Made by a program: the position numbers and the translations under genes. Shown one piece after another: positions 1 through 6,818 of a DNA stretch of 11,195 nt. Position 1 is the first letter of the stretch. Each line of letters begins with the position of its first letter. This DNA comes from CAIKKV01 sp044346855 (GTDB taxonomy: Bacteria; Verrucomicrobiota; Kiritimatiellia; CAIKKV01): the NCBI GenBank assembly GCA_044346855.1, contig JBIIYJ010000171.1, forward strand, positions 1-11,195. The letters run 5' to 3'. The notes beneath the pieces are model-generated. The model worked only from the letters and a program-made list of their open reading frames with translations, did not search any database and was not told the DNA's origin.

Positions 1-125
1 GCGCCCAGGTTTAAGGGACTTCATGTCTCCAACCCAACTATATCAGAACTCGCATAAACCTGCCCCGCATCTGGAATCCTCCGTCTTGTACGCTAGCGCG
101 GGATAACGAAAGGGCCAAACACGAG

Positions 126-148
126 GGCACGGGTCTCCTGACCCGTGC
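126..148 (+). repeat. REP-like hairpin repeat, copy 1
   Basis: Arm GCACGGGTC (127-135), loop TCCT, arm GACCCGTGC (140-148) form a perfect 9-bp stem with a four-base loop. Bases 126-147 match the reverse complement of 216-237 at all 22 positions, so this is one member of an inverted pair. The compact hairpin, its intergenic position and the head-to-head duplication fit a REP/BIME-type element. Such elements are often spread by a RAYT transposase elsewhere in the genome; no such gene is in this window. Confidence 0.75.
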
Positions 149-215
149 GGGATGCGAGACCATTGAAAACCCGTGCCTCCGGTGGGCGGGAAAAGGGCCG
201 CGCGGTGAAGGGGGC

Positions 216-237
216 CACGGGTCAGGAGACCCGTGCC
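216..237 (-). repeat. REP-like hairpin repeat, copy 2 (inverted)
   Basis: Arm CACGGGTC (216-223), loop AGGA, arm GACCCGTG (228-235) form an 8-bp stem. The reverse complement of 216-237 is identical to 126-147. A lone half-arm, ACCCGTGCC, also occurs at 169-177 between the two copies, so the 112-bp unit contains two complete hairpins and one remnant. Because the two copies are inverted, they could also pair with each other into a long cruciform or transcript stem. Confidence 0.75.
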
Positions 238-315
238 ACTAAGCAGCTTTGCATCGCGATTATGCCCGAAGGGAACAACTCGCGGATGTTGAAACCGTGT
301 CTGCCGTTCGCCGTG

Positions 316-390
316 TTCCACCGTGGAAAGTCTTCGCTGGAGGCCCGTGGGGGGCTGCCACGCAAAGTCGCTTACGGCCGGGGACGGCCG
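316..390. repeat. Cluster of short palindromes
   Basis: Three small inverted repeats lie here. TTCCAC-C-GTGGAA (316-328) is a 13-bp odd palindrome. CGTGG (346-350) pairs with CCACG (358-362) over a 7-base loop. CGGCCG-GGGA-CGGCCG (375-390) is a 6-bp stem whose arms are also self-complementary. They may be degenerate parts of the same kind of mobile palindromic element as 126-237, or operator-like sites. Sequence alone does not decide, and short palindromes are frequent in GC-rich DNA. Confidence 0.35.
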
Positions 391-473
391 ACTCCATGCC
401 AAACCGGGCCTATCGAAAATTCTTGCCTGGGCATCGGCGTCCGCAATCACAAATCGATCATGAATATCAGGAA

Positions 474-500
474 ACGCGGATGGACGCGCCGGTCCGCGTC
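474..500 (+). promoter_or_regulatory. Possible alternative-hairpin leader before the first gene
   Basis: Two inverted repeats compete for the same bases. ACGCGGA (474-480) can pair with TCCGCGT (493-499), 7 bp over a 12-base loop. GACGCG (483-488) can pair with CGCGTC (495-500), 6 bp over a 6-base loop. Both use 495-499, so only one can form at a time. The element ends 21 bases before the Shine-Dalgarno sequence of the first gene. It could be an operator or a structured leader, or chance in GC-rich DNA. No known riboswitch was recognised. Confidence 0.25.
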
Positions 501-521
501 AGCTAGCATGCTGGTTTCAAC

Positions 522-525
522 GAGG
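522..525 (+). promoter_or_regulatory. Ribosome binding site for gene 1 (decides start)
   Basis: GAGG lies 5 bases before ATG at 531. An in-frame GTG at 525 overlaps this motif and would leave no room for it, so the ATG at 531 is preferred as start. Confidence 0.6.
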
Positions 526-530
526 TGGTC

Positions 531-2702
531 ATGAAAGGCATTCCCGTCAAACTTCCGTCCTGCGGCATGTTCGTCGGAACCGGCGTCTATCCCTGCCATG
601 CCGACTACCTGCTGTGCGTCCTGCACGGCCACCAGGCGTGGATGGGGCAGACCTACAAGCCGCTCGAGATGATCGACCGGGTGCTCGCCGATAACCAGGG
701 CAACCTGATCCAGTTCTGGGGCTACAGCCGCGGCTACGCGCCCGTCACCCAGGCCGAGTGGATCTACGCCCTCGACGAGATCGGCATCCACGTGCCCGAA
801 CCCGACTGGGAGAAGGGGACCTACCTGCGGGCCAAGGACTGCGCCGAGCTTCGCGAGCACGCCGACCGCAAGGGAGCGGGGGCGCTGCGCTTCATCAAGG
901 CCGCGGCGGAGAAGGGCCTGTACACCGTGCTGCTGTACGTGGACGGGACGCCCGAATGGTCGCGCCGGTTCCAGGAGGCGGGGGAGCGCTACCTGGGCTA
1001 CGATTTCGGCGAGCGGTTCACGTTCCGGCTGGACGACGCCTCCACGGCGGGGCGCAAGCTCGAGGAGGTGACGCTGGCCACGCTGGCCGACGACCTGATG
1101 GCGCGCGTCAAGGAGCACGTGGACGAGCGCCACGCCTCGGGGTGGGGCAACGTCATGGCCACGAGCTGCAATTTCTACATCGACTACGAGATCGCGGCCG
1201 GAACGGACATTCCCGTGGTGGAGGACTTCGCCTTCAGCCACCTGAACATGGCGTCGGCCCTCTCGCGCGGCCTGTACCGCCAGCATGGCCTCCCGCTCTG
1301 GGGGTCGCACCTGGCGCACGAGCACTATTCCTGGATCCCGTATTCCAGCCCGCACAAGTTCACCCTGCTCAAGGCGGCCCTGTACCAGAAATACATGGCC
1401 GGCTGCAAGATGGTGATCAACGAGAGCGGCAACTGGTTCGTCGAGGCGTCCCTCGCGCCGGATTCCCCCAAGTTCGAGTTTCCCCGCGTGCCGCTGTCGC
1501 CGAAGGAGGTCTCCTGGGGCGGGGACAAGCCGCCCGTCTTCCAGCCCTACATGGCGCAGGCCCGCACGCTGTACCACAAAATCGACTACACCGCCGATTC
1601 CTGCCGCCGGTACAGGAAGGAGATCTCGGACTTTTACGATTTCGTCAAGGCCAACGGCACGCCCGAAGGGCAGCCCGAGACGACCCTCGCGCTTGCCAAG
1701 GGCAACCTCGACCTGTGCGGCCACCGGTACAGCCCCAACGCCGCGATCGCGGGCGCCTTCGCGCTGGCCGACCGCAATCCGGCCTGGTTCGAGGGGGCGC
1801 CCGAGCGCGGCTGGGAGATCGCCAAGAAGGTGTTTTTCCCGCTCAACCCCGTTCTGGGCCCCCATCCGAACCGCTTCCTTTCGGGAACGCCCTTCGGCCA
1901 GGTCGACGTGGTCAGCCTCGTGCGCGACCAGGTGGATCCCGCCTTCCTCGCCGCCCAGTACAAGGCGCTGCTGTTCACGGGCTGGAACACCTGTTCCGAA
2001 AATCAATACAACATCCTGCGCGCCTACGTCGAGAGCGGCGGCCTCCTGTTCGTCTCCATCCCGCACCTGTCCACCGACGTCACCCGCAACTACGGCGCCT
2101 ACGGGCGCGAGGCGCTGGTGCGCGGCGGCGACTTCTCCGACCTGTGCGGCGTGCGCGTGAAGGGGCGGGGGAAGCGGTTCTACTGGGCCACCGCGCCCGA
2201 CAACTCCGCCGAACTGGGCTTCCGATTCCCGCGCCGCTTCGGCATCATGAGCACCTGCATGGGCAGCATCGAGATCACCGACCCTTCCGCCGAGACGTTG
2301 GTGGTGGACGACGAGGAGGCCGATCCGCTTCTCATCCGGCGGCGGCTGGGGAAGGGGCAGGTCTACTTCCTCAATTCCTGGGCCTACCCCGGCGCGCTGG
2401 ACATCGACGAGGGGCCCGGCAGCACGAATTGCTCGCCCGGCCTGATCGGCATGATCTACCGCCACATCGCGATGAAGGCGCGGGGCCGGGTGTGGATCAC
2501 CGACGACCGCCAGACGCCGGGCCCGGAAAGCGACCACGTGTCCTTCTCCTATTTCCCCCAGGCCCGCCGGATCTGCCTCCACAACTGCGACCTGGCGCGG
2601 CCGCACAGCGTATTCCTGCACCAGGGGACCCGGTTCACCGAAGAGGAACTCGCGCCGGCCGAATTCCGGATGCTGGACGCAAAACCCGGCGTAGAAGGAT
2701 GA
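531..2702 (+). CDS. Cytoplasmic TIM-barrel glycoside-hydrolase-like protein with GATase-like C-terminal domain
   Basis: The protein has 723 residues and no signal peptide or membrane segment, so it is probably cytoplasmic. Residues about 10-350 look like an (alpha/beta)8 barrel with many aromatic and acidic residues. Candidate active-site acids are E220 (in FYIDYE), E231/D232, E264 (HEH) and E298 (INESGNW); which are catalytic is not known. Residues about 458-515 have the pattern of the beta-galactosidase trimerisation / class I glutamine-amidotransferase-like fold: a strand-like segment YKALLFTG, then ILRAYVESGGLLFVSIPHL, and later LGKGQVYFLNSW (606-617). This order resembles GH42-like and related barrels, but I cannot assign a family. 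The stop lies 11 bases before the next start, so the gene probably leads the operon. Inferred role: intracellular hydrolysis of an imported oligosaccharide. The coding assignment is very sure; the function is tentative. Confidence 0.9.
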   Translation: MKGIPVKLPSCGMFVGTGVYPCHADYLLCVLHGHQAWMGQTYKPLEMIDRVLADNQGNLIQFWGYSRGYAPVTQAEWIYALDEIGIHVPEPDWEKGTYLRAKDCAELREHADRKGAGALRFIKAAAEKGLYTVLLYVDGTPEWSRRFQEAGERYLGYDFGERFTFRLDDASTAGRKLEEVTLATLADDLMARVKEHVDERHASGWGNVMATSCNFYIDYEIAAGTDIPVVEDFAFSHLNMASALSRGLYRQHGLPLWGSHLAHEHYSWIPYSSPHKFTLLKAALYQKYMAGCKMVINESGNWFVEASLAPDSPKFEFPRVPLSPKEVSWGGDKPPVFQPYMAQARTLYHKIDYTADSCRRYRKEISDFYDFVKANGTPEGQPETTLALAKGNLDLCGHRYSPNAAIAGAFALADRNPAWFEGAPERGWEIAKKVFFPLNPVLGPHPNRFLSGTPFGQVDVVSLVRDQVDPAFLAAQYKALLFTGWNTCSENQYNILRAYVESGGLLFVSIPHLSTDVTRNYGAYGREALVRGGDFSDLCGVRVKGRGKRFYWATAPDNSAELGFRFPRRFGIMSTCMGSIEITDPSAETLVVDDEEADPLLIRRRLGKGQVYFLNSWAYPGALDIDEGPGSTNCSPGLIGMIYRHIAMKARGRVWITDDRQTPGPESDHVSFSYFPQARRICLHNCDLARPHSVFLHQGTRFTEEELAPAEFRMLDAKPGVEG

Positions 2703-2703
2703 C

Positions 2704-2708
2704 AGGAG
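2704..2708 (+). promoter_or_regulatory. Ribosome binding site for gene 2 (decides start)
   Basis: AGGAG sits 5 bases before ATG at 2714. A second in-frame ATG at 2699 overlaps the stop of gene 1 in an ATGA arrangement but has no comparable motif. The 2714 start also puts the signal peptide at the very N terminus. Confidence 0.7.
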
Positions 2709-2713
2709 CAAGC

Positions 2714-5700
2714 ATGTACAAAGCAGCCATGATCCGTTTGTTTGGCGTGATGCTGGGCTTCGCCGCCCTCGCGGAAGCCCCGCCGCGGCGCGTTCTTTTC
2801 CGGGAGGCTTTCGACGGGACGGCGGACCGGCCCTTCGGCTTCACGGAGGCGTGTTCGATCAACGAAATGCCGCCGAGCCTCAAGTCCCTGGCCTTCCGGC
2901 CGGCCGACACCAAAGGGTCCGACGTTTACAAGGCCCCCTTTATTCTGCCGAAAGAGGCGCAGGGGTGCGCGCATTACGAATTCACGTTCCGCTTCATGTT
3001 CCCGTCCGGCAGCAAGAACGCGCTGACCTTGACCCTGCTGTCGGGCCTGCCCGACGACCGGAAAAGCCAGTCGGCACTGGCCGCGGTCATATCGGACAAG
3101 TCCATGACGATCCGCCCGCCCTCCGCCGGCCTGTTTCCCCCGTTCGGCGGCAGCGCCCAGGAAACGGATATCCGTCCCATGGCGCCGAACCTCTGGCACA
3201 AGGCCTGCGTCCGCGTCTCCGGCGCCACCGCGGAGCTGTTCGTGGAGAACGACGGCATCCTGCGGAAATTCGCCCACGCCGAGCGCGCGGAGGCGCCGCT
3301 GGCCGGCTTCAACTTCAACGGCGCCACCGCGTTCAACCTGGACGACATCGAACTGCGCCGACTGGATCCGCCCGCGGCGGGGGACTTCCGTGACGAAGGC
3401 GCCGCCAGGATCGCCACCCGCGCCGCCGTCTACACCCTCGCCGTGCCCGCCGAGGCCACCTCCGCCCGCGCGGATATCCGCATCGGCGTTTTCCCGGGCG
3501 CCCTGCTGATGACGTTCAACTATGGCAGCGGCACCCAGCGGGTCGTGGACGTGAAAACCTTTTCCGCCAAATACGACAAGGCCGTCTGGCGCGCGTTGAA
3601 CGAACTGGACCGGAACGGCAAGCTCACGGCGACCAACAAATGGCTCCGCGAGGCCCTTTGCCTGCCCGACGCCGGGCTGACTTACCGGGAGCGGGCGAAG
3701 GACGGCTGGTCCCTCACGCTCAACATCCGGCCCAACATCCGATACCGGTATGAAGCGGAAAAGGAACTGGAAGTGGCGGCCAATTGGCATCGCTATCCCC
3801 CCGCGTCCGAATCCTTCGTCAGCCATGAGTTCAAGCCCGTCCCCGGCGGAACGGAACTCTGGCTCAACGGCCGATACGCCGGCCTGCTGGCCAGCCCCGA
3901 GCGGGTCGATTCCGTCGCCTTCACCCTTCCGGCGGGGGCCGCGATCCGGAACGCCTCGGTGTCGCGCGAGCCGCCCGACCCCCGCTTCCTGGCGCTCGAC
4001 GTCGGCCGCATCGCCAACCCCGGCGCCATGCGGGACGCCGTCCTGTCCGGCCCCGTGACCCCCGGCCCGCGCACCGTGGAAGGCGTTCCTTTCCAGGTAA
4101 AGGGCGGACCGGACAACGCCGATACCGGAGTCTGCCGGGAGGGACTTGGCAGCATTTACCTCGAATGCGACGGGTATCTGTCGCGCACGCCGTTCGACGG
4201 CATGCCGGAGAGCCTGCTGTTCGGCGTTCCCGTGGCGTCCTATCACAAGGCCTGGGCGCTTTGCGCCGTGGAGGAGGATCCAGACAAGGTCGCCGTCATC
4301 ACGGCACGGCTGACCAAGTTCCACCCCCAGTCCGAGGCCGGCCGCGGCTACGCCATCGCCGACACGGAGGTGACCCTGCCGCGCTGGGGCGAGCCGCTTC
4401 CGCCGAACGTGCGGAAGGTGGGGACTGTGAAGACGGGCGGCACCACCGTGCCGCTCTACCTCGTGGAATTCGCGATGGACGTCGGAAACATCCAGGAGTT
4501 GATCCATGTCGAAAAGCCGGCCTGGCTCGACTTCGAGGTGCTGGGCAAGCGGAACGACAAGGACAACTTCTATTTCGACCGCTCGCGCAAGCCGGCCGAC
4601 GAGATCAGCGGCGTGCACGTCTTCGGCCTGACGCTGGAACGCGCGCCGGTCGACATGCTGATCCAGCCCGCCTCCTTTGGCAACTACTACAAGCCCGGCG
4701 AGATGCCGGCCATGACCGCCTGGTTGCGATCCGCCGGAAAGGCCGCCGTCACGCTGGCCTGGACCGTGCGGGATATCGCCGGCACCCAGTTGGAGCAGGG
4801 GAGTCTGCCGCTCGTGTTCGACAAGCCCGGCCTCGAGCAGACGGTCAGCATCCCGTTCCGGCAGATGGAGCCGGGCTGGTATGAGGCGGATTTCGTCCTC
4901 TCCGACAAAGGCGGCCGCGAGTTGCTTCGCCACGACGCCGCCTTTGCCGTGCTCGACACGGACACCCGGAAGGCCGGCTACGAATCGCCGTTCTTCAGCT
5001 GGAACTTCGGCGGCCCGCATATGACCTTGCGGGAGATCGACAAGATCGGCAAGCTGCTCTTCGACGCCGGCGTCCGGAACACGCAGGTGGAGAGCGAGAA
5101 GGTCGGGGCGCCCTGGAAGCTGACCATGGGTCAGCTGCCCCGGCTTGCCCCGAAGAGCAGCGACCCCGTTGAAGCGGACCGGGAAATGCAGGTCCTGATC
5201 ACCAACCGGCTGGCGAAGTTCCCCCACGCCCGCATGGCCTTGATTTTCCACGAAAGCGGGGGCGGCCCCTTTCCCCTGGAACTGCTGGGCGGGAAAACCG
5301 AGGTGGCCGACAAACAGGCGGCCTACGACAAGGCCAAGACCGACCAGGCCCTCGTGATCGCCAAGGCGTACCGGAAATACGCGCCCCAGATCAAGCTGGT
5401 CGTCGGCAACTCGGGCACGGCAACGCCCGGGCTGCTGGCTGCCCTCTTCCGCGGCCGGTTTCCGCGCGAATACCTGGATTTCATCGGCGAGGAGTCGGTC
5501 GGCATGACCATGCCGCCCGAGCTGAGCGTGGCCCGGGAAAACTGGATCCTGCGGGAGACGGCGCGGGTGTTCGGCTACGGGGATGTGCCGATCAGCGCCT
5601 GCTACGAATGGAAATGCCGGCGCTCCCGCCACCTGGGCCTTGAGCGCTACGCCGAGTGGGGCGTGCGCGACATCCTGATCGGGCTGGCGTGGCGCCAGCC

Positions 5701-6805
5701 GCTCGTGCCGACGGGCGCGCTGCCCGACGTGGGGTCGAGCTACTACAACACCGTCTGGGGCGACGAGGCGTTCACGCCTCTGCCGCAGGTCTACCCCAAG
5801 CCGACCTATCCCGCCGTGGCCACCGCCACCCGCGTGCTGGACAGCGTCCGGTTTTCGCGGCAGATCCCGACCGGCTCGCGCACGGTCTACGCGCTGGAGT
5901 TCACGCGGGGCGCCGAATTCATCTACGCCTTCTGGACGGCGCGCGGCGAGGCGGACCTCAGGCTGACCCTCGAAAAGGATGCCGCCTGCCGGCTGACGGA
6001 GCTGCTGGGCCGCTCGGCGGCGGTGGCGAGCGCGGGCGGGAGCCTGGCGTTGACGGCGGGCGAGGGGCCCCGCTTCCTGGCCTCCCCCGCGGCGATCAAA
6101 TCGATGGCCCTGGCGGGAGCCCGCCGGTTCCCGCGGGAAGCCCCGCCGGCCGCCGGATTCACGGTGGCCAACGCGATGGACAAGCCGGAGGAGTGGGTCG
6201 CCGACGGCTCGGTCGATCCGCGGCTGGACGTTCCCGCGCGGTCGCCCGTCGAGAAAACGACCTTCCGCCGCCCGGGCGCCTACGCGCTGCGGGCGGCCGT
6301 GGACGCGGAGAAGGGGCCCTGCCTGGAGCTTGAACTGCTCCCGACGAACGGCTGCCCGGCGCTCATGCAGGAGTATGTGTTCCTAAAACTGAAACAACCG
6401 GCCTTGCTGCCAGGCGAGCCGGCCACGATCGGGCTCTGGGTGAAGGGGAACTCCTCCTGGGGCAAGCTGTTCTGGGAGATCGAGGACGCCGAGGGCGAGC
6501 GCTGGCTCTCGGCCGGCAGCGGCGGGTACGGCTGCGACGTCTACGACTGGCCCGAGCTGGCGGGGCTGAACTTCGACGGCTGGCACTTCCTGAAATTCCC
6601 CCTCACCGGCCTGTCGCCGGTCAAGGTGGCCAGCCCGGGCCAGGACGGCTTCCAGTGGCAGCACAACGGGGCGGGGAACCGGCAGATCGACTACCCGATC
6701 AAGGCGACCGGCATCGCCGTCTCCATGCCCCGGCAGGCGTTGAACCTGCTCGAGATGGAGCCGGTCGAAACGGTCATCCGGCTGAAGGATCTGGGCGCGT
6801 ATTAA
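2714..6805 (+). CDS. Large secreted multidomain protein: LamG-like, beta-sandwich, probable GH-A-type barrel and CBM-like domains
   Basis: The protein has 1363 residues. Residues 1-22 form a signal peptide (MYKAAMIRLFGVMLGFAALAEA). Residues about 28-216 look like a LamG/concanavalin-type jelly roll, ending with FNLDDIELRRLD. Residues about 230-640 are beta-rich, with WLNGRYAG near 383-390 and no family I recognise. Residues about 650-747 resemble an Ig-like sandwich (YYKPGEMPAMTAWL ... GWYEADFVLSD). Residues about 757-1045 read like a clan GH-A barrel: strand 4 LIFHESGGG (E847), strand 5 KLVVGNSG, strand 6 LDFIGEES (E926/E927), strand 7 ISACYEW (E965), strand 8 RDILIGLAW. E847 as acid/base and E965 as nucleophile are inferred. 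Residues about 1180-1345 resemble a jelly-roll carbohydrate-binding domain. It is the second gene of the cluster. It is probably an extracellular or periplasmic glycosidase of an unassigned family. Confidence 0.9.
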   Translation: MYKAAMIRLFGVMLGFAALAEAPPRRVLFREAFDGTADRPFGFTEACSINEMPPSLKSLAFRPADTKGSDVYKAPFILPKEAQGCAHYEFTFRFMFPSGSKNALTLTLLSGLPDDRKSQSALAAVISDKSMTIRPPSAGLFPPFGGSAQETDIRPMAPNLWHKACVRVSGATAELFVENDGILRKFAHAERAEAPLAGFNFNGATAFNLDDIELRRLDPPAAGDFRDEGAARIATRAAVYTLAVPAEATSARADIRIGVFPGALLMTFNYGSGTQRVVDVKTFSAKYDKAVWRALNELDRNGKLTATNKWLREALCLPDAGLTYRERAKDGWSLTLNIRPNIRYRYEAEKELEVAANWHRYPPASESFVSHEFKPVPGGTELWLNGRYAGLLASPERVDSVAFTLPAGAAIRNASVSREPPDPRFLALDVGRIANPGAMRDAVLSGPVTPGPRTVEGVPFQVKGGPDNADTGVCREGLGSIYLECDGYLSRTPFDGMPESLLFGVPVASYHKAWALCAVEEDPDKVAVITARLTKFHPQSEAGRGYAIADTEVTLPRWGEPLPPNVRKVGTVKTGGTTVPLYLVEFAMDVGNIQELIHVEKPAWLDFEVLGKRNDKDNFYFDRSRKPADEISGVHVFGLTLERAPVDMLIQPASFGNYYKPGEMPAMTAWLRSAGKAAVTLAWTVRDIAGTQLEQGSLPLVFDKPGLEQTVSIPFRQMEPGWYEADFVLSDKGGRELLRHDAAFAVLDTDTRKAGYESPFFSWNFGGPHMTLREIDKIGKLLFDAGVRNTQVESEKVGAPWKLTMGQLPRLAPKSSDPVEADREMQVLITNRLAKFPHARMALIFHESGGGPFPLELLGGKTEVADKQAAYDKAKTDQALVIAKAYRKYAPQIKLVVGNSGTATPGLLAALFRGRFPREYLDFIGEESVGMTMPPELSVARENWILRETARVFGYGDVPISACYEWKCRRSRHLGLERYAEWGVRDILIGLAWRQPLVPTGALPDVGSSYYNTVWGDEAFTPLPQVYPKPTYPAVATATRVLDSVRFSRQIPTGSRTVYALEFTRGAEFIYAFWTARGEADLRLTLEKDAACRLTELLGRSAAVASAGGSLALTAGEGPRFLASPAAIKSMALAGARRFPREAPPAAGFTVANAMDKPEEWVADGSVDPRLDVPARSPVEKTTFRRPGAYALRAAVDAEKGPCLELELLPTNGCPALMQEYVFLKLKQPALLPGEPATIGLWVKGNSSWGKLFWEIEDAEGERWLSAGSGGYGCDVYDWPELAGLNFDGWHFLKFPLTGLSPVKVASPGQDGFQWQHNGAGNRQIDYPIKATGIAVSMPRQALNLLEMEPVETVIRLKDLGAY

Positions 6806-6806
6806 T

Positions 6807-6812
6807 AAAGGA
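6807..6812 (+). promoter_or_regulatory. Ribosome binding site for gene 3 (decides start)
   Basis: AAAGGA lies directly before ATG 6813 and 6 bases before the in-frame ATG 6819. The spacing favours 6819, which also gives a classic signal peptide beginning MKRTILTG. Confidence 0.6.
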
Positions 6813-6818
6813 ATGGAT

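Larger units (their letters stand above)
1..530. other. Non-coding upstream region with palindromic repeats
   Basis: I see no credible gene in this stretch. The short open frames in it have low-complexity, Arg/Pro-rich translations, no matching Shine-Dalgarno sequence, and they run through hairpin repeats. It holds a pair of REP-like hairpins (126-237), several smaller palindromes (316-390) and a potential leader hairpin region (474-500). Much of it, especially about 241-480, looks less GC-rich than the downstream genes. The promoter for the four-gene cluster must lie here or further left. I could not find a convincing -35/-10 pair at proper spacing, so none is called. Confidence 0.75.

Noticed and set aside
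126..237. CRISPR array
   Set aside because: The two full repeat copies are inverted rather than direct, there are only two, and no cas gene is near.
411..470. Sigma-70 promoter candidates such as TATCGA (411-416), TTGCCT (423-428) and AATATC (463-468)
   Set aside because: No -35 and -10 pair falls at 16-18 base spacing with acceptable matches, so none can be supported.
500..513. CAGC-TAGCAT-GCTG, an operator-like dyad just before the ribosome binding site of gene 1
   Set aside because: The arms are only 4 bp, which is too weak to separate from chance without comparison to related upstream regions.
43..534. Small open frames on both strands in the upstream region
   Set aside because: They run through hairpin repeats, lack ribosome binding sites and have no recognisable protein features.
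758..2698. A second + strand frame open across gene 1 and continuous with gene 2, giving a possible 2015-residue protein
   Set aside because: The translation across gene 1 is Arg/Gly/Pro-rich with no fold signature, which is typical of an off-frame reading of GC-rich DNA. The true gene 2 begins at 2714 with a Shine-Dalgarno sequence and a signal peptide.
2549..5632. A 1027-codon open frame antisense to gene 2, and similar 650-750 codon antisense frames over genes 1, 3 and 4
   Set aside because: Their translations are rich in Val, Gly, Arg, His and Gln without domains, and the sense strand encodes convincing proteins. Long antisense frames are expected at high third-position GC.
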